DNA of 27,866 bases from Candidatus Altimarinota bacterium (lineage in GTDB: Bacteria; Patescibacteriota; Gracilibacteria; Absconditabacterales; Absconditicoccaceae), in contig JALUXR010000086.1 of NCBI GenBank assembly GCA_027013285.1, positions 1 to 27,866 on the forward strand. The letters run 5' to 3'. The notes beneath the pieces are model-generated. The model worked only from the letters and a program-made list of their open reading frames with translations, had not been told where the DNA came from and searched no databases. A program made the position numbers and the translations under genes. Every line of letters begins with the position of its first letter. Positions within the stretch are counted from its first letter, which is position 1. Of the stretch, positions 20,687 through 27,866 are shown one piece after another.

Positions 20687-21784
20687 ATGACATATGCAAA
20701 AAAAATTAATGTTAAAGAATCTAGTGTAGATTTATCAAAAACAAAACTAAAAGATGTTTTGGAATTATGTAATCCATCTGAACAATTTGTATTAGTTGAA
20801 AAATATGGTCTTGTTACATGAAAAGCTATGCCTATGCAGCAAATTTGAAAAAAATTTGATATGTCTAGAGAAAGGATAAGACAAATTACAAATAAATCTC
20901 TTTGAAAAGTAAGAAGATTAATTTCTCATAATAAAGATTTAAATTCAATAATAGAAAAATCTCAAAAAATATTAAAAGAAAATGGTTATATTATGGAAGA
21001 AAAAGAACTTATAAATAAATTACTTGTAGACAAAGATATAAGTATTAATTATAATGAAGCACTTTTGATTCTTTCATCAGATTATGAACTATATTATATT
21101 CATAGAAATAAATATTTTCAAAAGTTTTTCTTTTTAGAGCCAGTATTTGAAGATTTAATAAATGATATTCATAACACAACAATAAAAACATTAAAAGATA
21201 ATAAAAGTGCTATAGATGAAGATATGTTAATTGCAAAATTATCAGGATTGTTTGCTAAAAAATTTCCAAGAAATGAAACTTTAAAAGACATATTGTTAGA
21301 TACTTTTAACTACAACGAGTTATTTAAAATAAGTAAAGATATTTATAGTTTCAATGGAAAAGTATGATTATATTGAGATGAAAAAGCTCATCCAAGGACT
21401 ATGAAATTGAAAATACAATATGTATTAGATAAAATGTGAAAATCTGCACACTTTACTGAAATTGGAGAAAAAGTTAAAAAAACATTCAATTTAAAATCTG
21501 TAAAAATTCCTTCTGTTCATAATGAATTAGTAAAATGAGAAGAATTTGTAAATGTATGAATGTGATTATATTGACTTAAAAAATGGTGATATAAATGAGC
21601 AAATACATTAGAATTATTACAAAATATACTTAAAAAATCTTGAAGAGCTATGAAAGTATCTGAATTAACAAAAGAAGTTCTTAAAGAAAGAAATATAAGA
21701 GAAATAACTGTTCTTATGGTATTACAAAAAAATTCTAATATATTTGAAAGAGCTGGTAAATGATCATATCAATTAAAAAAATAA
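20687..21784 (+). CDS. Sigma-70 region 4 / HARE-HTH domain transcription regulator
   Basis: 365 residues. Residues about 22-80 form a sigma region-4-like helix-turn-helix: S-E-Q-F-V-L-V-E-K-Y-G-L, then M-Q-Q-I-G-K-K-F-D-M-S-R-E-R-I-R-Q-I. The last part reads like the -35-recognition helix of RpoD. A long helical middle follows (80-230). About 235-285 form a winged-helix HARE-type module ending G-M-G-L-Y-G-L-K-K-W-G-Y, and a second related module lies at about 300-365, ending G-K-G-S-Y-Q-L. No region 2 is present, so it cannot be a complete sigma factor. I infer a DNA-binding regulator acting near the -35 element or with RNA polymerase. A strong terminator follows. Confidence 0.8.
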
Positions 21785-21810
21785 TTGGAAATCATAATAA
21801 TAATAAATAT

Positions 21811-21840
21811 AACTACTTACAAATCTGTGGGTAGTTTTTT
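21811..21840 (+). terminator. Rho-independent terminator after the sigma4-HARE gene
   Basis: AACTACTTACA (21811-21821) and TGTGGGTAGTT (21826-21836) form an 11-bp stem with two G-U pairs and an AATC loop, followed by a T run to 21840. It ends 18 bp before the glycosyltransferase start. Confidence 0.85.
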
Positions 21841-21857
21841 ATAAATTAATTTCTAAT

Positions 21858-22628
21858 ATGCTTACTATAGCAATTTTTACAAGATGAGAAAATCAAAAAT
21901 TATTAAATTTAATCAAAGATTTGAATAATCAAAATTTAAAAGAGTTTGAAATTAAAATATATTCTGATATTTTTTTTGAAAATAATAAACAAATCATACA
22001 CACAGAATGAAAAAATATATCTGAAAAGAGAAATATTGCCATAAGTGAGTGTAAAACAAGTTTTTTATTTTTAGTTGATGATGATAATAGAATTTATGAT
22101 AAAGATTTTCTTCAAAAATTGATAGATACTTATAAAAAAATAAACTATGATAAAAAAATAATATCACCTACTATTTATTGGAGAGATACAGAACAAATCC
22201 AAAGTGCTTGAATAAAATTCTGTTATTTACTTGGTAAAGTAATAGTTAACAAAAAAATTAAATGATATTTTCGAGAAACAAAATGAATGTGATGAAATAG
22301 CTTGTTTGGGAAAACAGAAACTTTTAAAATATCAAAATTTGATGAAAAAATATGATTTATACGGGAAGATATAGACTATTGCTATAGTTTAAGAGAAAAA
22401 TGAGTAAAAATATTTGTAAGCAAAATTTGAATAAATCATATGGAAAGAGATAAAAATATTGCAGAAAAATCATTTGTTTATGGAGATATTTTTAGAAGAA
22501 AGATAAAAAATAGAAACATATTTATCCAAAAACACTGAAATATATTTCAAAAAATTATGTATTGGACCATTTGATATTATTTATGAATTATCTATTGGCA
22601 AATCCTTAGAAAAACAGTAGAAAAATAA
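21858..22628 (+). CDS. Glycosyltransferase family 2
   Basis: 256 residues with a GT-A fold. The N-terminus M-L-T-I-A-I-F-T-R-G-E-N and the metal-binding D-D-D-N (about residues 75-78, within F-L-F-L-V-D-D-D-N-R) fit family GT2. G-M-G-G-N-S-L-F-G (about 145) and D-E-K-I-G-F-I-R-E-D-I-D-Y-C (about 160-175, with the E-D catalytic-base position) complete the active site. The C-terminal 40 residues are hydrophobic and basic, perhaps membrane-associated. It likely adds a sugar to a surface glycan; the acceptor is unknown. The aminotransferase gene lies 47 bp downstream. Confidence 0.88.
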
Positions 22629-22675
22629 AGAAAAATATGTAAATTAAATACATTTATCAAAAATAACATTATAAA

Positions 22676-23950
22676 ATGAGAAAAAATATTCTATTACCTT
22701 GAAATAAAGAACTTTCTTACATAATCAGAGAAATTGTAGAAACTGCAAAAAAAATAGAAAATAAAAAAACTATATATTGGGAAAATATTTGAGATCCAGT
22801 AGCAAAATGAGAAAAAATCCCTCAATGGTTAAAAGACATTGTAAAAAATGCAAATGAAAAAGATGAAGTTTATGGATACTGTCCTACAAGATGACTTGAT
22901 AAAACTTTAGAATATGTAATGAGTAAAAATTCAAAACTTAAAAAAACTGATATATTATTTTTTAATGGACTTGGTGATGCTATAAATAAAATTTATAAAT
23001 GACTTGCTTTTGATTCAAGAATAATTTGACCAAATCCTGCATATCCTACACATTCTTCTACAGAAGCTGCACATGCTGGTTCTTTTCATATTACTTACAG
23101 ATTAGATCCAAATAATAATTGGTATCCAGATATGGATGAACTTGAAAATAAAGTAAAATATAACCCCAACATTGTGTGAATTCTAGTTATTAATCCAGAT
23201 AATCCAACTTGAGTAGTTTTTCCAAAGTTTATAATGGAAAAGTTTGTCCAAATAGCAAAAAAATATAATTTATTCATCATAGTTGATGAGATTTATGAAA
23301 AATTAGTTTATAACAAAGAAGAACATTACTGTTTAAGTGATATAATCTGAGATGTTCCTTGAATTGCTATGAAGTGAATTAGCAAGGATTTGCCTTGGCC
23401 TGGTGCAAGGTGTGGTTGGATAGAAACATATAACACAGATAAAGATAAAAATTTTGCTGATTTTTGTAATTCTTTATTAAAATTTAAAATGGTTGAAGTT
23501 TGTTCAACTACTCTACCTCAGTATGTTTTACCAGAAATTTATGAATCAGAAAATTATAAAAACTATGTAAAACAAAGAATAGAAAAATATCAAAAAAGAG
23601 CTAATTTAGCTGAAGAAATTTTAAAAGATAGTAAAGAACTTAAAATAATTAAACCTAAAGGTGCATTTTATCTTACTATATTATTTGATCAAGTTAATAA
23701 ACAAAAAGAATTTAAAATACAAGATAACGAAATACAAAACATTATCGAAGATGCATTAGTTGAGAAAAATAAATTTGATGAAAAGTTTTGTTATTTTATG
23801 CTTTGAGAAACTTGAGTTTGTACAGTTCCATTAAGTGGATTTAACTCAGATTATGATGGATTTAGAATGACACTTTTGGAGGAAAATGAAGAACAATTTA
23901 TAAAAATATTAGAAATTATAAAAAAATTTGCACTACAATATTGAAAGTAA
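22676..23950 (+). CDS. PLP-dependent aminotransferase, class I/II (fold type I)
   Basis: 424 residues. Features in order: W-E-N-I-G-D-P near residue 40, Y-G-Y-C-P-T-R-G near 80, P-N-P-A-Y-P near 120, N-P-D-N-P-T-G near 180, D-E-I-Y-E-K-L-V-Y near 205, and the Schiff-base lysine in G-I-S-K-D-L-P-W-P-G-A-R-C-G-W near 238. The C-terminus has P-K-G-A-F-Y-L and the substrate-binding R in G-F-R-M-T-L. It transfers an amino group from an amino acid to a 2-oxo acid; the exact substrate cannot be told. Its stop abuts that of the convergent hypothetical gene with no base between. Confidence 0.93.
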
Positions 23951-24397
23951 TTATAAATCTAGATATTGTAAGTAAAAATCTATAGTTTCCAAATCATTAA
24001 ACCCTCATTTTATATAAAAATTATTTTTTATCTCTAATATTCCATTATCATCAATCAATTGGACAAATCACAAATTAACATAGTAATCATCTAATGTTAT
24101 TATTTTTTCTGAATTATGAAAATATGCTCCATTCAATAATGAAATTATATCATAATTATTTATATTTTTTTGTAGTTCAAAAACTAAATTTCTAGCTAAT
24201 CAATTACATTTACAATCTCTTTTTTCTACAGGATTATCAAGTGATATTATTCTATAATGCATTTTTTTCCCTTTTGGTATTCATTTTTCATTTTCAAAAA
24301 TACAAATTATTTCTTTTTTATATTTCAAACATATATTTTCAAAATTTTTGTAATAGATTTTTTGATTTTCTACATCATGAACAATATTTTTATCCAT
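23951..24397 (-). CDS. Hypothetical protein, 148 residues
   Basis: Not recognised. A soluble-looking protein rich in Asn, Ile, Lys and Tyr. It has a paired Cys motif D-C-K-C-N-G near residue 58, and otherwise regular alternation that suggests alpha/beta structure. No signal peptide or membrane segment. It starts 14 bp after the ABC-F stop on the same strand and so is likely its operon partner. Its stop directly abuts the stop of the aminotransferase gene. Confidence 0.65.
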
Positions 24398-24411
24398 ATT
24401 TAACAATAAAT

Positions 24412-25872
24412 TTAAGGTAAATCTAAATATTGATCTATTCTAATTTGCCGAACAAATTCATTTACATGTGAAACAAGTATCATACCTCATTTATATTCAT
24501 CCAATGCTTTTGCAATTACTGGCAAATGTCTAAAATTTATATGATTTGTAGGTTCATCTAAAATAAGTAATCAAGGTTTTAAAAGCATCAATCTACAAAA
24601 AGCTACAAGTCATTTTTGTCATTCTGATAAATTTCAAATTGTTGCTTTCATAACATCTCAATTAATTAGAAATCAAGCTGCTTTTGATCTTAAATCTTGT
24701 TCTAACATTTCATTTCAAGCTGCTTCCTTCAAACATTCGATTACAGTTTGATTAAAATCTAAATTAGAAAAATCTTGTCTGTAATATCAAATTTTCACAT
24801 CATCTCATAAAGTTGCTCAAGTTTCATCTCCATTTACTATCCTTTCAAGTAAAGTAGATTTTCATATTCAGTTTGGTCAAGATAATTGTAAATGATCATT
24901 TTTTCTAATTTTTACATCAATTTCTTTTTCTACTACTTCATCATTTTGAATAATATGCACAGAATGTATATTTAACAAAACTCATCATACATTTTCTTGC
25001 ATAGGAATAGTAAAATCTTTTATAGTTTTATCAGTTTTTCTATTATCTACCATATTTTCTTCCATTTCAGCTGCATCTTCTCTCATTTTTTTTGCTACTG
25101 CTCTAAGTTTTCATCATTTATTTGCAAATGCATTTGCTTGTTCTTTTTTTGCAATAGCCTCTTTTCTAAGTCTTGCATTTAACATATTTTCTTTTTCAAT
25201 TTTTCTTTCTATTTGTTCTACTACATCATGATAATCACCTACAAATTGTTCAACTTTTTGAGTATGCACATCAAGATATAAAACTCCATCTGTAAAACTA
25301 TTTAAAAATTCAGCATCATGAGAGATCACGATTACAGTATTTTTATAATTTTGTAAAAATTCAGTAAGATGCCAAATACCGTCTTCATCAAGATTATTTG
25401 TAGGTTCATCCAAAAGTAAAATATCAGGATTTTGAATAAGTGCAGCTGCCAAAAGAAGTCTTGCTTGTTGTCATCATGAAAATGCAGATATTTTTTTATC
25501 ATAATTTGAAACTTTTAAATTTACTGCATTTAATACCTTTTCTATATCTCTATCAATATTAAAAACACTATCATCTGTGAAATATTTTTTAAAATATTCT
25601 GAAACTGATAAATCTTTATCTTCAGGTTTTACAACTTGATATCAAGTAGCTATACTCATTTTTTCATCTATACTTATTTTACCAGCCATAGGTTTCAAAG
25701 TTTTATTCATCAACTTAAATATTGTTGATTTACCTGCTCCATTTTGTCCCATAATAGTAATCTTTGATCATTTTCTAACATTAAAATTTACCTCTTCCAA
25801 AATAGGTTTTTTTACATCATAATAAAAATCAACATTTTTAAAATTTATTATTGTTTCATTATTTTTAGCCAT
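24412..25872 (-). CDS. ABC-F family ATPase (ribosome-associated translation factor)
   Basis: 486 residues with two ATP-binding domains on one chain and no membrane segments. Domain 1: Walker A G-Q-N-G-A-G-K-S-T near 40, signature S-G-G-Q-Q-A-R near 133, Walker B I-L-L-L-D-E-P-T-N-N-L-D near 155. A charged linker (about 190-275, K/E-rich, the P-site-tRNA-interaction region of the family) connects to domain 2: Walker A G-P-N-G-I-G-K-S-T, signature L-S-G-G-Q-K, Walker B L-L-I-L-D-E-P-T-N-H-I. The Walker A of domain 2 and both signatures contain UGA glycines. ABC-F proteins act at the ribosomal E site, relieving stalls or antibiotic block. It is divergent from peroxiredoxin, with an operator-like palindrome between. 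Confidence 0.93.
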
Positions 25873-25902
25873 ACTTTAAATTTATTAAATTAAATAGCAT
25901 AT

Positions 25903-25930
25903 AATATACTGAAAAAAAGAGTAATTTAAA
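25903..25930 (-). promoter_or_regulatory. Promoter of the ABC-F gene
   Basis: TTTAAA (25930-25925), 16-bp spacer, TATATT (25908-25903), on the minus strand, 31 bp before the ATG at 25872. Confidence 0.45.
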
Positions 25931-25942
25931 GGATATTATTTT

Positions 25943-25963
25943 TAATAAGAATTATTCTTATTA
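25943..25963. promoter_or_regulatory. Perfect 21-bp palindrome, Fur/PerR-like operator
   Basis: TAATAAGAAT, a central T, then ATTCTTATTA: a perfect 10-1-10 palindrome. The inner 15 bp have the 7-1-7 form of PerR and Fur boxes (compare TTATAATNATTATAA). It lies 4 bp upstream of the peroxiredoxin -35 box and 12 bp from that of the ABC-F gene. Peroxide genes are the usual PerR targets, which supports this reading. No regulator gene is in the window. Confidence 0.6.
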
Positions 25964-25967
25964 TCTA

Positions 25968-25995
25968 TTGATTTTTGATTTATTTTTAATAATAT
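25968..25995 (+). promoter_or_regulatory. Promoter of the peroxiredoxin gene
   Basis: TTGATT (25968-25973), 16-bp spacer, TAATAT (25990-25995), leaving a leader of about 45 nt before the ATG at 26049. Confidence 0.45.
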
Positions 25996-26048
25996 ACAAA
26001 TCAAGCCACAAAGTAAAGTGGTAATTTAAATTATAATATAAATTAAAA

Positions 26049-26717
26049 ATGAATGAATTCGTAGATTATGAAATGCCAAATATTCCATTAATTGGAGAAG
26101 AAGCTCCAGCTTTTAAATGTCCTTCTACTATGTGAGAAATAAATTTTCCAGAAGATTACAAAGGAAAATGGACAGTATTATTTTCACATCCTGCAGATTT
26201 TACACCTGTATGTACTACTGAATTTATCTGATTCCAATCTAAAAAAGAAGAATTTGATAAAAGAAATGTTGAACTTATAGGTTATTCTGTAGATGGATTA
26301 CAATCTCATATTGCTTGGGTAAGAAATATTAAAGAAAAATTTGGAGTAGAAATTGAATTTCCTATTGCTGCACATCCTTCTATAGCACATAATTACGGTA
26401 TGCTACAACCATCAGCAGATGATTCTCATACTGTAAGAGCTGTATTTATCATAGATCCAGATGGAAAAATAGCAGCATTGATGTATTATCCTCTAAGTAA
26501 TGGTAGAAATATAGATGAAATCATAAGACTTATAGATAGCTTACAAATGACTGCAAAACATGGTAGAGCTACACCAGCTAACTGGCCAAATAACAAAATA
26601 TTTGGATCTGATGTTATCGTTCCACCTGCTAGCACAGTAGAACAAGCAAAAGAATATGAAGATAAATATTCTTGTAAAGATTGGTATATCTGTACTCAAG
26701 AAAATCCAAATAAATAA
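26049..26717 (+). CDS. Peroxiredoxin, Prx6 class
   Basis: 222 residues. Reduces hydrogen peroxide and alkyl hydroperoxides using a peroxidatic cysteine. The active site is H-P-A-D-F-T-P-V-C-T-T-E (Cys near residue 56), followed by the conserved Y-S-V-D-G and, near 133, H-T-V-R-A-V-F-I-I-D-P. The C-terminal domain has A-N-W-P-N-N and ends with C-K-D-W-Y-I-C. Those two late cysteines (about 212 and 217) resemble archaeal Prx6-class enzymes that use a C-terminal resolving cysteine. A terminator follows directly; an operator-like palindrome lies upstream. Confidence 0.95.
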
Positions 26718-26725
26718 TATTATCG

Positions 26726-26750
26726 AAGCTACTCACTTGAGTAGTTTTTC
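26726..26750 (+). terminator. Rho-independent terminator after peroxiredoxin
   Basis: AAGCTACT (26726-26733) pairs with AGTAGTTT (26740-26747), including one G-U pair, loop of 6 nt, ending in a T-rich tract (to 26749 with one C following). Confidence 0.75.
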
Positions 26751-26777
26751 TTTTTCAAAAAAATCTCAAAAAAAGTT

Positions 26778-26805
26778 TTGACAAATAAAAAAATATTAGT
26801 ATAAC
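26778..26805 (+). promoter_or_regulatory. Promoter of the orphan ncRNA
   Basis: Perfect -35 TTGACA (26778-26783), 16-bp spacer, TATAAC (26800-26805). The predicted start near 26811-26812 coincides with the first base of hairpin 1 of the ncRNA. Confidence 0.65.
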
Positions 26806-26811
26806 ATAATT

Positions 26812-26972
26812 ATTACTTTTGAGGTGGTATAAAAGCCTATCAAAGGTAATGACAAGGTATGGTTAAAGAGAGGCCAGGATAAAAATAGGTGAAAATTGAT
26901 TTATTTTTATACTGGTCAGTCTCTTTAGCTGTATCTCATTAATTAGAGGTAGTATTCTGCCTCTATTTTTTT
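26812..26972 (+). ncRNA. Orphan structured small RNA, about 160 nt, class unknown
   Basis: No protein frame fits. Three hairpins follow one another: (1) ATTACTTTTGAGG (26812-26824) with CCTATCAAAGGTAAT (26836-26850); (2) a long rod 26856-26935, built from GGTATGGTT/AGCTGTATC (9 pairs with several G-U), AAAGAGA/TCTCTTT, a GCCAG/CTGGT helix after an AG bulge, and ATAAAAATA/TATTTTTAT around a 14-nt loop; (3) a terminator hairpin. The region has its own promoter and terminator, lies between genes that end toward each other, and is richer in G+C than the neighbouring spacers. The overall size recalls 6S RNA, but the 5' end pairs locally rather than with the 3' end. SRP RNA, tmRNA and RNase P signatures are absent. 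Confidence 0.7.
26944..26972 (+). terminator. Terminator of the ncRNA
   Basis: TAGAGGTAG (26944-26952) pairs with CTGCCTCTA (26957-26965) over 9 bp with one G-U, loop TATT, then seven T. The T run overlaps the stop codon of convergent yraN. On the minus strand no U-tract follows the stem, so it terminates plus-strand RNA only. Confidence 0.8.
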
Positions 26973-27315
26973 AATCCAAAAATCATTCTATAAAATCTAT
27001 AATTTTTCATTTTTCTATTAAAATTAAGTCAAATCTATACTCTTTTATAAAACCATTATCATTTCTATAAATCCAAGTTTGAGCAGTTTTTTGTAATGCT
27101 TTTTGTTTTCATTTGGTAATATAATCTTGAAAATCAGTATTATGAAAACTTGTTCATTTCACTTCTACAAAACATACTACCCCGTCTTTTTGTACAATTA
27201 TATCTATTTCTCAGCCCCTTATCGTCCAGTTTGTATCCAATATTTCATATCATTTCTTCTCCAAAAATTCTTTTGCAATATTTTCAAATTTGTATCATAA
27301 TGTTTTTTTATCCAT
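26971..27315 (-). CDS. yraN: YraN/UPF0102 family endonuclease-like protein
   Basis: 114 residues, the family's usual size. G-Y-K-F-E-N-I-A-K-E-F-L near residue 7, then G-Y-E-I-L-D-T-N-W, and the nuclease-like core G-G-E-I-D-I-I-V (about 39-46) with V-C-F-V-E-V-K-G (about 52-59). These are the E-x-D and E-x-K residues of the restriction-endonuclease-like fold. Function is unproven in the family; links to Holliday-junction or repair nucleases are by fold only. It is convergent with the ncRNA, whose terminator T run touches its stop. Confidence 0.9.
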
Positions 27316-27384
27316 TTTTAGTAGTTTTTCTAAGTAAATTAACTATTATCACATTAGATATTTAATTTTTTAAATCAAGTTTTA

Positions 27385-27866
27385 ATGAAATTTGTAGCAT
27401 TTACATATCCTGGACTAGAAAGTATTTTAAAATCAGAATTAGAACAAAGAAAAATAGAAGTAAATAAAGTTGAAGACGGACTTATCACATTTTCTGGAGA
27501 CACATCAACTTTGGTAAAAACTAACTTATGGTTAAGAACTGCAAGCAAAGTTTATCTCTTATTATGAGAACATCAAAATATTACAGATTTTAACACATTA
27601 TTTGATGTAATTTACAGTATAAATTGGCAAGATATCATCCCAAAATGATACCAAATAGTTATAAATCCAGACAGTATAAGATCTACACTCACAGCTACAC
27701 CCACAATACAGGCAATAAGTCAAAAAGCTATTATCAAAAAAATTTCACAAGATAAACATTACAATTTTGAAGAATGAAAAAAAGTAGAAATTAGGATAAA
27801 TCTTTTCAAAAATACATTAAAAATAATGTTAAATACTACTTGAGAAAGTCTTTACAAAAGATGATA
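27385..27866 (+). CDS. THUMP-domain rRNA (guanine-N2) methyltransferase, RlmL/YcbY family (3' end beyond window)
   Basis: The first 160 residues only. M-K-F-V-A-F-T-Y-P-G-L-E-S-I-L-K-S-E-L, then W-L-R-T-A-S-K-V-Y-L-L-L near residue 53, a THUMP domain (about 60-150), and L-N-T-T-G-E-S-L-Y-K-R-G at the window end. The last is the conserved joint before the SAM-binding domain (compare G-x-x-L-H-x-R-G-Y). It would methylate N2 of a guanosine in 23S rRNA. The catalytic N-P-P-Y is outside the window. The 69-bp gap to yraN is divergent and shows no certain promoter. Confidence 0.88.

Noticed and set aside
21785..21857. Promoter plus attenuator for the GT2 gene (TTGGAA, 17 bp, TATAAC before the hairpin)
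   Set aside because: The transcript would start inside the hairpin, so the stem is better read as the terminator of the preceding gene.
26812..26972. SRP RNA, tmRNA, RNase P RNA or a second T-box
   Set aside because: None of the signature sequences is present (no GGAA-type SRP apical motif, no tmRNA end, no RNase P core). The GAGGTGGTA at 26821 lies within hairpin 1 without the T-box bulge or flanking helices.
1..27866. UGA as tryptophan (code 4, as in Mycoplasma)
   Set aside because: TGA aligns with Gly in P-loops, Walker A and Nudix motifs, while conserved Trp positions are TGG.
1..27866. CRISPR arrays, tRNA genes, insertion sequences, prophage genes
   Set aside because: Looked for on both strands; no regularly spaced repeats, no T-arm-like GTTCGAATC sequence and no transposase or phage motifs were seen.

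Overview
The window is about 28 kb of very AT-rich bacterial DNA that can only be read if UGA is a sense codon. Almost every conserved glycine motif contains in-frame TGA: the MnmA P-loop (F-S-G-G-T-D-S), the second Walker A of the ABC-F ATPase, the Nudix box and the glutamate dehydrogenase G-G-A-K-G-G. Conserved tryptophans stay TGG, and genes end in TAA or TAG. This is genetic code 25 (UGA = Gly), known from Absconditabacteria (SR1) and Gracilibacteria (BD1-5) of the Patescibacteria/CPR. The sequence alone does not separate these two groups. All coordinates below are for UGA-readthrough ORFs; standard-code ORFs are only fragments of them.

Layout. Positions 1-10.2 kb are all on the minus strand: lysS (its 3' end is outside the window), a 1222-residue GT-C-like membrane protein, yebC, an RlmD/TrmA-type rRNA m5U methyltransferase, an RNHCP zinc-ribbon protein, two Nudix hydrolases, and two membrane proteins of unknown function. 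The upstream genes are tightly packed with TAATG overlaps. At 10.2-10.6 kb a divergent control region carries a compact T-box riboswitch reading plus. It controls a DUF84/YjjX-type NTPase and a type-2 (eukaryote-like) isoleucyl-tRNA synthetase. Glutamate dehydrogenase, malic enzyme and mnmA follow to 18.2 kb.

A convergent two-gene operon of unknown proteins (18.2-19.1 kb, minus) has a perfect consensus promoter. It is followed on plus by a pseudouridine synthase, a 4-helix membrane protein, a sigma-region-4/HARE-HTH regulator, a GT2 glycosyltransferase and a PLP aminotransferase (to 23.95 kb). Next come a hypothetical gene and an ABC-F translation factor on minus. They are separated from a divergent peroxiredoxin gene by a perfect 21-bp palindrome that looks like a Fur/PerR-family operator. 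An orphan structured RNA of about 160 nt with its own promoter and terminator (26.8-26.97 kb), then yraN (minus) and a THUMP-domain rRNA methyltransferase (cut by the window end), close the window.

Functionally the region is dominated by translation: two aminoacyl-tRNA synthetases, tRNA thiolation, rRNA methylation and pseudouridylation, YebC and ABC-F. It also holds nucleotide-pool cleaning (two Nudix enzymes and one NTPase) and a little central metabolism (GDH, malic enzyme, aminotransferase). The most novel items are the compact T-box, the orphan ncRNA, the paired unknown genes and the sigma4-HARE regulator. Promoters that can be recognised tend to read TTGAHA-16 bp-TATAWW. No tRNA, rRNA, CRISPR array or insertion sequence was seen.
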